Counted from the stretch's first letter, positions 8,290 through 16,952 are shown. The stretch is 64,000 nucleotides of DNA from Sphingobium cupriresistens (GCF_004152865.1 NZ_SEOO01000024.1:1-64000), one strand, 5' to 3'. The notes: generated by a model not told the origin, from the letters alone. Program-made: numbers and translations.

Positions 8290-9228
8290 ATGTCGACCTA
8301 TCATGTCGCCTTCACGGCGCGTGTCCCTCACTGGATTCTCGAGCACGCCGAGGCCGGGAACACGGACCGTGCGCGCAGCTGGATCCTCTTGCAAGGCTGG
8401 TATGAGCGCCGCAGGCTCGAATGGAACGCCACGCTTACGGTGGAACCGGACAAGGCCCACTCCCCGATACGCCATGAGGTCATTCTCGATCTCGATTGTC
8501 CCGAAACCGACAGGCCCAGCGCCGCCTCGTTCGCGTTCACCGTCAAGGTAGGCGTTCGCCATGGCGAGGATCCGATCCACAAAGCGCGCCGCGTGCTCGA
8601 TCTGTCCCGCCGCCGTGACTCGCTGTGCCGCAAGGCCGACCGCTGGGACGTTCTGGACCGCGGCTCGTTTCGCGCCGTGCGCGGCAGTTCGCTGATTGGA
8701 CCGATGCCGCCGCAGTGGCCCATCGACCGGACGCTGACCGCCTTTTCGAGCCATCTGGGGAGCTATGGACAAGGCGGGGTCGGCCTCGCGGGCTGGCAAT
8801 GCAACGGGGGATCATGGATGGTGCTGCCGCTGACCTACTCCGACGGATGGATCTGGCTCACGCGCGAGGAGATACGGCCAGCGCCGGACCATCGGTCACT
8901 TGCGATCGCTGTCGATCAGCGAATCCTCGGTGTGCATCCCGATCAGCTCGCGGACTTCCCGCCCTGGGAGCATCGCTATGCCGGTCAACATCAGATCCTC
9001 GACATGCCTGACTTCGGAGCCGAAAGGCCCACAATCCTGCGGTTCGACGCGAGCGAGACCGGCTTCATCCTCGAGGCCGCCAACGGTCCGACCCGCTGGC
9101 GCTTCGCCATGGGCGACGACCTACCGCGCCCTGTCTGGGGCGGTTCGCGGAAACCGCGGCTGCTGTGCGAGGGCGAATCCGTCGCCGAGGCCTTCTGCCT
9201 CGCCCATGATTGCTATCTTGAAGTCTGA
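8290..9228 (+). CDS. Hypothetical protein, 312 aa
   Basis: AAGGAGG lies just before ATG 8290. I do not recognise it. It looks like a soluble mixed alpha/beta protein with many Trp residues (LQGWYERRRLEW, GWQCNGGSWMVLP, DGWIWLTREE). No signal peptide, membrane segment, nucleotide-binding or nuclease motif is visible. It is one of the larger unknown proteins in the inferred leading region and worth a structure search. Confidence 0.6.
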   Translation: MSTYHVAFTARVPHWILEHAEAGNTDRARSWILLQGWYERRRLEWNATLTVEPDKAHSPIRHEVILDLDCPETDRPSAASFAFTVKVGVRHGEDPIHKARRVLDLSRRRDSLCRKADRWDVLDRGSFRAVRGSSLIGPMPPQWPIDRTLTAFSSHLGSYGQGGVGLAGWQCNGGSWMVLPLTYSDGWIWLTREEIRPAPDHRSLAIAVDQRILGVHPDQLADFPPWEHRYAGQHQILDMPDFGAERPTILRFDASETGFILEAANGPTRWRFAMGDDLPRPVWGGSRKPRLLCEGESVAEAFCLAHDCYLEV

Positions 9229-9336
9229 CCGGGGTCACGCACGTAGCACTCGCCCACGCGCTACCGCGATCGTTGCTGTGACCGCATGCCATCGGTCGCG
9301 GCCCGCTGACCTACCGCTTCCGACATGGAGGATCAC

Positions 9337-9609
9337 ATGATCGTAATTTCAGGCCTGCGATGGAAGGTCCTGGCAGCCAGCGCCCCAGCCTGCTGCGACC
9401 CGGCAGATGTATGCCGCGAGGCCGTCGAACACTGCAACGCCTTGAGGGTCGGCATCGACGTCAGCTTCCGCGACAACATCATCGAAGCCCGGCCCGGCAG
9501 CGATCCCGCGCAGCTCGCCGACATCTTCGAGCGCCGCGCGGCCGAGCTGGCCAAGCCGGTCGGCTCTCCCTCGTCCGACCACGTTCAGTCCCAAGGGGAA
9601 CGACCATGA
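9337..9609 (+). CDS. Hypothetical protein, 90 aa
   Basis: ATG 9337 is preceded by GGAGGATC; an in-frame ATG at 9325 overlaps that Shine-Dalgarno sequence, so 9337 is preferred. The protein begins MIVISGLRWKVLA and has an Ala/Arg helix near its end. Its stop overlaps the next start (ATGA at 9606), so the two are coupled. Confidence 0.5.
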   Translation: MIVISGLRWKVLAASAPACCDPADVCREAVEHCNALRVGIDVSFRDNIIEARPGSDPAQLADIFERRAAELAKPVGSPSSDHVQSQGERP

Positions 9610-10172
9610 CCACCATCGTCCTGAGCAACGGCCATTTGCGCACAGAGACCGCCGACGCGGCGATCGACGCGCTGATCGAGATCCTGCGCGATCATCCGCT
9701 CAACCGTCTGTTCGAAAAATATGGCGACTTTGTCGAACGCGACGCCCGCAATCTGCGCGGCGAATGGCTGGAAGGCGTCGAGAATGCCGTCAGCTTCTTC
9801 GGCAACTTCTTCGATCGCTCTCATATCTTCAGCATCGTCTCGAACGATCCGGATCATGTCGACCGGCTCTGCACGGCGATCGCGGCCAACAGGCAGCGCG
9901 CCGACTATCTGCGTCAGCCGCCGCCTTATGATTCCGACAAGCTGGTCATCGAGCGCAAGCGTTTCAGCGTCACCCAAGGCGAAGTGCTGCTGACCTATAA
10001 CGGCCAGCGGATCGAGCAATATGGCGACACGATCCGGCTCAATGGTCGCGGCGACTATGACGGCCATGACGACCATTACTGGCACGGCATCGCAAAGCGC
10101 GACCTCGCCCGTCGCCATGTCGAGGCCTTCGACCGCAGCAGGACCGCGAGCGAGCGGCCTGCTTCCTTGTAG
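9606..10172 (+). CDS. Hypothetical protein, 188 aa
   Basis: It starts at ATG 9606, overlapping the previous stop by 4 bases, with AAGGGGA upstream. The N-terminal half is helical (DAALIDALIEILRDH-like pattern), followed by an aromatic stretch NAVSFFGNFFDRSHIFSIV and a His/Asp-rich segment (YDGHDDHYWHG) near the end that could bind metal. The function is unknown. It is the last gene before DUF736 copy 2. Confidence 0.6.
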   Translation: MTTIVLSNGHLRTETADAAIDALIEILRDHPLNRLFEKYGDFVERDARNLRGEWLEGVENAVSFFGNFFDRSHIFSIVSNDPDHVDRLCTAIAANRQRADYLRQPPPYDSDKLVIERKRFSVTQGEVLLTYNGQRIEQYGDTIRLNGRGDYDGHDDHYWHGIAKRDLARRHVEAFDRSRTASERPASL

Positions 10173-10259
10173 CTGTCATCGCCCAGCCAGTACCGGCGGC
10201 CCGGGGCGGCCTGACCGCTTTAAGGCGATCAGCGGCATCCCCTCACAGATCCATTTTCG

Positions 10260-10850
10260 CCCCGAGGCCGCGGAAGCGGGCCTCGGATGTGGCGCTTGCG
10301 CGCCTGCTCGGCCGAACGGCCGAGGAGGGGAGTGGGGAAGGAGGAAGTTGGCTCGGACACAGTGTTCGAGACCGGCTTTCAGGAGACTTTCCCATGAATA
10401 TCGGTTCGATCAAGCAGAATGACGCCGGCATTTTCGTCGGCAAGATCGCGACGCTGGCGATCGCGATGACGATTGCGCTGCGCGAGGTGCACTCGGCCAA
10501 TCCGAAGGCGCCGAAGTACGAGGTGCTGGCGCTGTCGGCATCGCGGGCGTGGGTGCAGGTGGGTGCTCTGTTCGAGCTTGCCTCCAACAGCACCGGCGAG
10601 GCGTTCCTCAACGGCAAGATCGAGGATCCGAGCCTGGCCGCGCCGCTCTACGTGTCGGCGTTCCGTCAGGAGGACGGCAGCTACAACGTCGTGTGGTCGC
10701 GCCCGACGCGCCGCCGCGACCTCGCCTCGGAGATGGCGCCCAAGGCCGACGAGGGCCTGCCGCCGCTGCCCGGCGCCGACGAGACCGCCGGCCCCGCCAC
10801 ACAGGGCACCGAAGCCGGCCTCGGACAGTCCTCCGCAAGCCATGCCTTCG
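10260..10850 (+). repeat. 591-bp direct repeat, copy 2
   Basis: Counterpart of 3473-4063. Mismatches seen: T/G near 10271, two bases near 10288, and T/C near 10773. Both leader inverted repeats are kept. Confidence 0.95.
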
Positions 10851-10945
10851 GCTGCGAGCCGCAGCAGGAACAGCAGCAGGAAGGCGGACGCCGGCAGCGT
10901 CGTCAGCGCGCGCCGGAGCAGGCGGAGGAGCCCGAAACCGTCTGA
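10394..10945 (+). CDS. DUF736 family protein, copy 2 (183 aa)
   Basis: The first 152 residues are the same as in the DUF736 gene at 3607. After residue 152 the frame continues into a Gln/Glu/Arg-rich tail (EPQQEQQQEGG, RRQRRQRAPEQAEEPE) that copy 1 lacks. The long form is probably the ancestral one, with copy 1 shortened at its 3' end by the duplication. A Rho-independent terminator follows at 10996. The tail could mediate nucleic-acid or protein contacts; that is a guess. Confidence 0.85.
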   Translation: MNIGSIKQNDAGIFVGKIATLAIAMTIALREVHSANPKAPKYEVLALSASRAWVQVGALFELASNSTGEAFLNGKIEDPSLAAPLYVSAFRQEDGSYNVVWSRPTRRRDLASEMAPKADEGLPPLPGADETAGPATQGTEAGLGQSSASHAFGCEPQQEQQQEGGRRQRRQRAPEQAEEPETV

Positions 10946-10995
10946 ACCTCCCCGTGCCCGGTCCCACACCTCCAGGCCGGGCACACCCTCCCGCT

Positions 10996-11032
10996 GGGCT
11001 CGCTTCGCTTCTCGCGAAGCGGGCCCTGTTTT
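10996..11032 (+). terminator. Rho-independent terminator after DUF736 copy 2
   Basis: GGGCTCGCTTCG and CGAAGCGGGCCC make a 12-bp stem with one G-U pair, followed by TGTTTT. It also separates this gene from the convergent SulP gene. Confidence 0.85.
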
Positions 11033-11068
11033 CATTTACCCGGCAGCCCGCACGTCTGCATTCCGGCT

Positions 11069-12349
11069 TCAGTCTCCCTCTTGCGGAACCCGTCGTCGTG
11101 CCATGGCCAGCAGCGCAGCGACGACGCATCCCGCGACGATCCCGAAGGTCAGGTCCTTGACCAGGGTCAGCCCAAAGGTCGCCAGGAGCACCAAGGCCGT
11201 GGGCCAGCTGCGGATCAGGCGCAGAAACTCCGCCTTCTCGGCCATGTTCCAGCACACCACCAGAAGGACGCCGGCGAGCGCGGAGAGCGGAACGTACCGT
11301 GCGAGCGGTGCCGCGACGAGCATGAAGAGCAGGACGAACAGCGCGTGCATCATGCCCGACAGCGGACTGATCGCGCCGGCCCGAATGTTGGTTGCTGTGC
11401 GTGCGATCGTGCCGGTGACGCTGATCCCTCCGAACAAGGCGGACACGATATTGGCAAGCCCCTGCGCAACAAGCTCCATGTTGGAGCGATGCTTGCGCCC
11501 GGACATGCTGTCGGCGACCTTCGCTGACAGCAGACTTTCGACGCCGCCGAGCAGCGTAAACGACAGGGCCGACGGCAGCAGCTGGAGAACCAGCGCCCAC
11601 GACAGCTGCGGCGCCTGCGGCGTCGGAAGCCCACGCGGGATCTCTCCGAAACGGCTGCCGATCGTCTCTGCCGGAAGCTGCAGCCAGGCGGCAGCTATCG
11701 AGGCCAGGACGACCGCGATCAGCATACCGGGCCAGTTCGGCCGGAACCGGCGCACCACGAAAATCAGCGCGGCGCATCCCAGGCCGAGCACCGCGGCCGC
11801 GGGCGTCACCGTCGAAGCCGCGTTGCCCAGCCCCACCAGCTTGGGGATGAGGGGGCCAGGTTCCGCTCCGTCGAGATGAAGACCGAAGAGGTCCCGGATT
11901 TCTCCGGAGAAGATCGTCACCGCAATGCCGCAGGTGAAGCCCACCGTCACCGGATGGGGAATATGGCGGATCAATGAGCCCAGCCGCGAAAGTCCAATCA
12001 GCGTCAGCAGGGCCCCGGACAGCATCACGGTGACGAGGAGGCCGTTCAGACCGAATTTCGTCGTGGTCGCCGCGACCAGAACAATGAAAGCCCCGGCGGG
12101 ACCCCCAATCTGATAGCGGCTACCGCCCAAGGCCGAAACGAGGAATCCGCCGATGATCGCGGTATAGAGCCCTCGCTCGGGCGACACCCCCGAAGCCACG
12201 GCGATCGCCATCGACAGCGGCAGAGCGACGATCGCGACCGTCACGGCGGCCAGCACGTCCTTGCGAAACGACGAGAAGGAGTAGCCCTCGCTCAGGACCG
12301 TGAGCAGCTTCGGCCGGAAGAGATGCGATGTCGCCGTTCCGTCAGGCAT
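11069..12349 (-). CDS. SulP-family anion transporter lacking STAS domain
   Basis: A 426-residue inner-membrane protein with about ten to eleven hydrophobic segments and the SulP/SLC26 transmembrane-core signature. This includes VTVAIVALPLSMAIA near the start and GGPAGAFIVLV in the third segment. SulP proteins carry sulfate, bicarbonate, dicarboxylates or other anions. Members usually have 500-600 residues with a cytosolic STAS domain; this one stops right after the last membrane segment (ALLAMARRRVPQEGD), so STAS is missing. The start lies 2 bp after the stop of the XRE regulator, so the two form an operon. The substrate cannot be told from sequence. Confidence 0.88.
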   Translation of the reverse strand: MPDGTATSHLFRPKLLTVLSEGYSFSSFRKDVLAAVTVAIVALPLSMAIAVASGVSPERGLYTAIIGGFLVSALGGSRYQIGGPAGAFIVLVAATTTKFGLNGLLVTVMLSGALLTLIGLSRLGSLIRHIPHPVTVGFTCGIAVTIFSGEIRDLFGLHLDGAEPGPLIPKLVGLGNAASTVTPAAAVLGLGCAALIFVVRRFRPNWPGMLIAVVLASIAAAWLQLPAETIGSRFGEIPRGLPTPQAPQLSWALVLQLLPSALSFTLLGGVESLLSAKVADSMSGRKHRSNMELVAQGLANIVSALFGGISVTGTIARTATNIRAGAISPLSGMMHALFVLLFMLVAAPLARYVPLSALAGVLLVVCWNMAEKAEFLRLIRSWPTALVLLATFGLTLVKDLTFGIVAGCVVAALLAMARRRVPQEGD

Positions 12350-12351
12350 CG

Positions 12352-12666
12352 CTATGACGCCGACGCATTGTCCGGCGTGCGCCGCACGGGCTCGCGCAGG
12401 GTCGGGCTGGTGGGATCGCGCAGCCGGACGCCACGCCCGCCACTCGTGCTAACGCTGTTTTCCCGGATGAGTTCGATGCCCTCGCGTTCGAGCGCGTCGA
12501 CCACCTTGGTCAAGGTGTCGACGACGCCCCGGACATAGCCATCGCTCGCCGCTTCCATCCGCTGGATCGTGGGAAGCGATACGCCGGCGCGCTCGGCGAG
12601 CGTGCGCTGGTCGATTCCGAGAAGCGCGCGCGCCGCGCGAAGCTGGGCCGGAGTGAGCATCGGCAT
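12352..12666 (-). CDS. XRE-family helix-turn-helix regulator
   Basis: 104 residues. Positions 5-60 form an HTH_XRE domain (TPAQLRAARALLGIDQ then TLAERAGVSLPTIQRME), followed by a segment related to small phage-type repressors (VDALEREGIELIREN). It probably controls the SulP gene 2 bp downstream and itself. A perfect inverted repeat GATGTA-AAA-TACATC touches its start codon, suggesting autoregulation. It could also start at the second Met (residue 3). Confidence 0.88.
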   Translation of the reverse strand: MPMLTPAQLRAARALLGIDQRTLAERAGVSLPTIQRMEAASDGYVRGVVDTLTKVVDALEREGIELIRENSVSTSGGRGVRLRDPTSPTLREPVRRTPDNASAS

Positions 12667-12681
12667 GATGTAAAATACATC
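12667..12681 (-). promoter_or_regulatory. Palindromic operator at XRE start
   Basis: GATGTA-AAA-TACATC is a perfect 6+3+6 palindrome directly before the XRE start codon. On the minus strand TTGACG lies 12 bases upstream of it, so the palindrome would cover the -10 region of a promoter that yields a near-leaderless message. Confidence 0.55.
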
Positions 12682-12839
12682 AGAAATGACGTCAAGGATC
12701 GCTTAAAAGCGTTGTAGAGTATCTATCATGCTATCCTAAACTTGCTTTCAGCGCCATCAAACTGCTAACGCTCAGGCACCCAAACCACCTTTTTAACCGC
12801 GCGCGCTCGACGCGACGCCCAGGTATTCGGAGAGTTTCG

Positions 12840-14660
12840 ATGTCGGACGCCCTTATCGCTGAAACGCTGGCCGCCCCGACTCGCCATCGTCGCCTCGCCG
12901 CCTGGGTGGACGAGATCGCCGCCCTTACCAAACCGGACCGGGTCCACTGGTGCGATGGCTCCGAGGCCGAGTGGGACGCGCTTACCGCGCAGCTCGTCGC
13001 CGCCGGAACCCTGCGCCGCCTCGATCCCGCGAAGCGTCCCAACTCCTTCTGGGCCGCATCCGATCCACGCGACGTCGCGCGCGTCGAAAGCCGCACCTTC
13101 ATCTGCGCCGAGGACGAGGCCGACGCCGGCCCTACCAACAATTGGCGCGCACCGCATGAGATGCGCGATACGCTCCACGGCCTATTCGACGGCTGCATGC
13201 GCGGACGCACCATGTATGTCGTGCCCTTCTCCATGGGGCCGATCGGCTCGCCCATCAGCGCGCTCGGCGTGGAGATCACCGACAGTACCTATGTGGTGCT
13301 CTCGATGCGCGTGATGACGAGGATGGGCGCACCGGCGCTGGCAGCCCTGGGCGATGACGGCGAATTCGTTCCCGCGGTCCACTCGGTCGGCGCTCCGCTG
13401 GCGCCCGGCCAGGCCGACGTCGCCTGGCCCTGCAACGAGACCAAATATATCGTCCATTTCCCTGAAACGCGCGAGATCTGGTCCTATGGATCGGGCTATG
13501 GCGGCAACGCCCTGCTAGGCAAGAAATGCTATGCGCTGCGCATCGCCTCGGTCATGGCCCGCGACGACGGCTGGCTTGCTGAGCATATGCTGATCCTCAA
13601 GCTGACCTCGCCCGAAGGCGGCGTGCATTATGTCGCCGCCGCTTTTCCCTCGGCCTGCGGCAAGACCAACCTCGCCATGCTGCAGCCAACCATTCCAGGC
13701 TGGAAGGCCGAAACGATCGGCGACGACATCGCCTGGATGCGCTTTGGCGACGATGGCCGGCTCTATGCCATCAATCCCGAGGCCGGATTCTTCGGCGTCG
13801 CACCCGGGACGAGCGCAACGACCAACGCCAATGCCCTGGCCAGCCTCAACGCCAACACGATCTTCACCAACACCGCGCTCACCGCCGACGGTGATGTCTG
13901 GTGGGAGGGCCTGACGAAGGAGCCGCCCGACGGGCTTACGGACTGGCGCGGCCAGGCCTGGTCTCCCGATCTCGGGACGCCGGCCGCCCATCCCAACGCG
14001 CGCTTCGCCTGTCCCGCCGGCCAGTGCCCGGCCATCGCACCCGAATGGGAGGATCCCAAGGGCGTCCCGATCTCGGCGATCCTGTTCGGCGGCCGGCGCG
14101 CGACGACCGCTCCGCTCGTCACCGAGGCCTTCGACTGGCAGCACGGTGTGTTCCTGGCCTCGAATGTCGCCTCCGAAGGTACGGCTGCGGCCGAGACCAA
14201 GATCGGGGATGTCCGCCGCGACCCCTTCGCGATGCTGCCCTTCTGCGGCTACAATATGGGCGACTACTTCGCGCATTGGCTCAAGCTGGGAGCAGAAGCA
14301 GCGGATCCAGCCAAGCTGCCACGCATCTTCTACGTCAACTGGTTCCGCAAGGATGCCCATGGCCGCTTTCTCTGGCCCGGCTTCGGCGACAACGCCCGCG
14401 TCCTCAAATGGATCGCGGACCGGCTCGACGGGTGCGTCGAGGCGGAAGACAAGGCCATCGGCCGCCTTCCCAATAGGCACGACCTCGATCTGCAGGGGCT
14501 CGATCTGTCGGATGACGCGGTCACCGCCTTGCTCGCCGTCGATGACGATGAATGGCGCGCCGAGGCCGAGCGCATCCGCCGTGACTATGCGCGCTTCGGC
14601 GACCGCCTGCCCGCCGCCTTGACCGCCGAACTCGGCGCGCTCGAAGCCCGTCTGGCGTGA
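12840..14660 (+). CDS. pckG: Phosphoenolpyruvate carboxykinase (GTP)
   Basis: 606 residues, the normal length for GTP-dependent PEPCK. It turns oxaloacetate and GTP into phosphoenolpyruvate, CO2 and GDP, the first step of gluconeogenesis. Visible signatures: PTNNWRAP in the N-terminal half, the P-loop FPSACGKTN at residues 269-277 whose cysteine is typical of the GTP class, IGDDIAW binding Mn/Mg, and the FGGRR block further on. [12 protein letters not shown] also matches the family. No truncation is seen. It is unusual cargo in a conjugative element. ATG 12840 has CGGAGAG upstream. PhnA follows 15 bp later. Confidence 0.95.
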   Translation: MSDALIAETLAAPTRHRRLAAWVDEIAALTKPDRVHWCDGSEAEWDALTAQLVAAGTLRRLDPAKRPNSFWAASDPRDVARVESRTFICAEDEADAGPTNNWRAPHEMRDTLHGLFDGCMRGRTMYVVPFSMGPIGSPISALGVEITDSTYVVLSMRVMTRMGAPALAALGDDGEFVPAVHSVGAPLAPGQADVAWPCNETKYIVHFPETREIWSYGSGYGGNALLGKKCYALRIASVMARDDGWLAEHMLILKLTSPEGGVHYVAAAFPSACGKTNLAMLQPTIPGWKAETIGDDIAWMRFGDDGRLYAINPEAGFFGVAPGTSATTNANALASLNANTIFTNTALTADGDVWWEGLTKEPPDGLTDWRGQAWSPDLGTPAAHPNARFACPAGQCPAIAPEWEDPKGVPISAILFGGRRATTAPLVTEAFDWQHGVFLASNVASEGTAAAETKIGDVRRDPFAMLPFCGYNMGDYFAHWLKLGAEAADPAKLPRIFYVNWFRKDAHGRFLWPGFGDNARVLKWIADRLDGCVEAEDKAIGRLPNRHDLDLQGLDLSDDAVTALLAVDDDEWRAEAERIRRDYARFGDRLPAALTAELGALEARLA

Positions 14661-14675
14661 AGGGCGCCATCGATC

Positions 14676-14984
14676 GTGACCGACGCAAACGACGACTATG
14701 TCTATGACGAAGCCTCTGGCGACTGGATCACCGCTGCCGAGGCAGCCGTGAATGCCCGGACCGCCGAGACGATCGAGGTCCGCGATGCCGTTGGCAACGT
14801 CCTCGCCGATGGCGACAGCATCATCACGATCAAGGACCTCAAAGTGAAGGGGGCGGGGCAGACCCTGCGCAAGGGTACCGTGATCAAGGCGATAAGGCTG
14901 ACCGGCGACGCTCAGGAAATCGACTGCCGCTACGAAGGCATCAAGGGCTTGGTCCTGCGCGCGGAATTCGTCCGCAAGCACTGA
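14676..14984 (+). CDS. PhnA/YjdM family protein
   Basis: 102 residues that match the C-terminal PhnA domain (EVRDAVGNVLADGDS, IKDLKVKGAGQTLRKGT, EIDCRYEGIKGLVLR), a small SH3-like beta barrel. Longer homologues carry an N-terminal zinc ribbon, which is absent here. Despite the name (alkylphosphonate uptake), its role is unclear. GTG at 14676 is the start. It is likely co-transcribed with pckG. Confidence 0.82.
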   Translation: MTDANDDYVYDEASGDWITAAEAAVNARTAETIEVRDAVGNVLADGDSIITIKDLKVKGAGQTLRKGTVIKAIRLTGDAQEIDCRYEGIKGLVLRAEFVRKH

Positions 14985-15410
14985 CATGGCTGGCGAGGCT
15001 TCGCCGACCGCTCCAAGGACGAAGCAGGCCGGTGCCCCGCGGCCCGATGGTCATGGAGCCTGACCGAGTTGCGTGGACGGCGTCAGAACCTGCGCCCATC
15101 GCCGTCCACGCGGCCGGTGATCATGCCCGACCACTTGGCGCCGCGCCCTTCTCGTGTCTGGCGCTAGCCGAGCGCCGCCCGGCATGACCTGACGGCGTAA
15201 CGCCGCCGTGGAAGGCGCGCCGATGTCAAGCTGCGACGCAGGCCGTCCCCGACCATTTGGGCACCGATGAATGTCTGACGCGCGCTGCAGTCGTGCTGCC
15301 GGCGTGTCTCGCCGTGGCGGGTCCGTGTGAAGACCGTCCATGCCGCGCGCCTTGCCGATATCACCGCGGGGCCATCCGCTTGTCTGGATGAACGCTACGC
15401 CCGTGCGGGA
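14985..15410. other. Non-coding stretch before ssb
   Basis: I see no convincing gene here. The minus-strand open frame at 15051-15419 is Arg/Pro-rich with no start signals and is probably spurious. A small GGCG-TAA-CGCC hairpin sits near 15193. Confidence 0.5.
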
Positions 15411-15500
15411 TCCCCGCAACCCGCCATTTTCCGACCGTGTTGAGGCCTGACGGCCTCTGCCCGCACCACTCGAAAAATGGGGGTTTCCCCGCGCTGAAGC
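15411..15500 (+). promoter_or_regulatory. Leading-region structured element A (upstream of ssb)
   Basis: CCATTTTCCGA (15424-15434) pairs with TCGAAAAATGG (15470-15480), with one mismatch. The loop holds a second perfect hairpin GAGGCC-TGAC-GGCCTC (15442-15457). The right arm is followed by GGGTTTCCCCGCGCT, which resembles the right flank of elements B and C. It is the most diverged of the four copies and ends 93 bp before the ssb start. Confidence 0.6.
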
Positions 15501-15592
15501 GCAGGTGCGGTGCCCCCTCGATCACGGGCCTTCGCGATTGTTCATCCCAGCGGGATCGGCCCGCTGGCGTGAAACGCGAAAGGCATCAGGCC

Positions 15593-15922
15593 ATGAACAA
15601 GGTTTTTCTCTCGGGCCGCATCACCTCGGACATCACCCGCTTCGGCACGGACAGCAAGGGCGGCGTCAGCTTCAGCCTCGTCACCTCGAAGCCGGTGATC
15701 AAGGACGGCCAGGTCCAGAAGGACGACAACGGCTACACCGAAACCTACGACGAGTTCCATCAGGTCAAGGCCTTCAACGGCCTCGGCAAGTCGGTCGCCA
15801 ACAACAAGAAGAAGGGCGACAAGCTCCTGGTGGTCGGCGAGATCCGCTACAGCCGCAACGAGCGCGACGGGCGCACCTACTACAACACCGACATCGTCGC
15901 CGAGGAAATCGAGTTCCTCTGA
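15593..15922 (+). CDS. ssb: Single-stranded DNA-binding protein
   Basis: 109 residues forming an OB-fold SSB: NKVFLSGRITSDITRFG at the N-terminus, then VKAFNGLGKSVANNKKKGDKL and VGEIRYSRNERDGR. It coats single-stranded DNA, which suits a conjugative element whose DNA enters as a single strand. It lacks the Gly/Pro-rich linker and the acidic C-terminal tip (DDDIPF-like) that chromosomal SSBs use to recruit partners, so it may coat DNA without recruiting host repair proteins. ATG 15593 follows structured element A. Two unknown genes follow on the same strand. Confidence 0.9.
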   Translation: MNKVFLSGRITSDITRFGTDSKGGVSFSLVTSKPVIKDGQVQKDDNGYTETYDEFHQVKAFNGLGKSVANNKKKGDKLLVVGEIRYSRNERDGRTYYNTDIVAEEIEFL

Positions 15923-15980
15923 CCGTCTCCCGGGCGGTCGCTCGCGGCCGCCCTCCACCTTCCTTCAGATGGAGAGCAAG

Positions 15981-16310
15981 ATGTTCACTCTCACCAGCTT
16001 CGACGACATCGCCGGAATCGCCCAGGGCGTCGAGATCACCAACCCCAACATGGTCGAGCGCATCCGCCGCGCGGCAGACAGCCTTAACCGCCACGAGATC
16101 GCCGCGCACCTCGGCCAGGCGATCACCGAGGCGACCGACGCCGCGCATGTCCGCGACTTCGAGGAAGTGCAGTTCGGCGAGGCGAGCGCCGATGCGATCG
16201 TCGATTGCGAATATTACGAAGATCTCGCCGCAGCCTGGTCGCTGATCGCCAGCGAGCATCAGCTGACCATTCCCCATTCCATCTTCGCGCACGACGGGTC
16301 GGTCCACTGA
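15981..16310 (+). CDS. Hypothetical protein, 109 aa
   Basis: ATG 15981 is preceded by GGAGAG at close spacing; an in-frame ATG at 15969 overlaps that site and is less likely. The protein is acidic and helical (NMVERIRRAADSLNRHE, EDLAAAWSLIASEHQ). No domain is recognised. It lies 58 bp after ssb and is probably part of the same transcript. Confidence 0.6.
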   Translation: MFTLTSFDDIAGIAQGVEITNPNMVERIRRAADSLNRHEIAAHLGQAITEATDAAHVRDFEEVQFGEASADAIVDCEYYEDLAAAWSLIASEHQLTIPHSIFAHDGSVH

Positions 16311-16342
16311 CCCGTCACACGCCTTTCGAACGGAGTACCGTC

Positions 16343-16945
16343 ATGATCAAACCTGCCCCTTCGAACACCGCCGCCGCCCATTGCTACGGCATCGTCCTTC
16401 ACCATCGGCTCGCCTGGTGGCTGGTCGAATTTCCCGAACTCGACGCGGCGCCGACCGCCGCGCGCAAGCTTTCGGGCAAGCTCACGCCGGGCATGGCCGA
16501 CTGGCTCCGCTCCGAGACCGGCGATGCCGGTCTCGCGGCCGACGTCGCTGCGCTCCATCCCCAGAGCCGGTGCTGGTCCGGCGAATTCTCCTACCTCCCC
16601 GCGGCCGGCGCCGCCGACCAGATCGACATCGATGCCCATCCCTGGGGCAGCGAAGCCGGTGAACTCGAGACCCGGCTCGCGCGCACGATGATCGATGCGA
16701 CACTGCATCCGGTTCCCGCGGGCTTCATCTCAGTCTTCACGGGCCTACCGCCGGAGAACCAGCCCGTGCTCGCGATCAGGTTGAGCGGCTACACCTGTTC
16801 GACCTTCGAACTGCTCACCGCCCGGCATATGCCGACCTATCGGCCGCGGTCGCCCTGGCGCGACATCTCGGCCGATGCGGTCAGCGATAGCGGCAGCGAC
16901 ATCATCGGCTGGCAGCCGGCGGCCGACTGGATCAGGCCTATCTGA
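16343..16945 (+). CDS. Hypothetical protein, 200 aa
   Basis: ATG 16343 with CGGAG upstream. The sequence has a Trp-rich N-terminus (HHRLAWWLVEFPEL) and no motif I recognise. It closes the ssb gene group. A perfect 9-bp inverted repeat starts 8 bp after the stop and could end transcription. Confidence 0.6.
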   Translation: MIKPAPSNTAAAHCYGIVLHHRLAWWLVEFPELDAAPTAARKLSGKLTPGMADWLRSETGDAGLAADVAALHPQSRCWSGEFSYLPAAGAADQIDIDAHPWGSEAGELETRLARTMIDATLHPVPAGFISVFTGLPPENQPVLAIRLSGYTCSTFELLTARHMPTYRPRSPWRDISADAVSDSGSDIIGWQPAADWIRPI

Positions 16946-16952
16946 TCCGTGC

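Noticed and set aside
3473-10850. Composite transposon bounded by the DUF736 repeats
   Set aside because: The repeats hold no transposase or terminal inverted repeats, so simple duplication fits better.
15051-15419. 122-codon minus-strand frame in the gap before ssb
   Set aside because: Arg/Pro-rich without start signals or neighbours in an operon.
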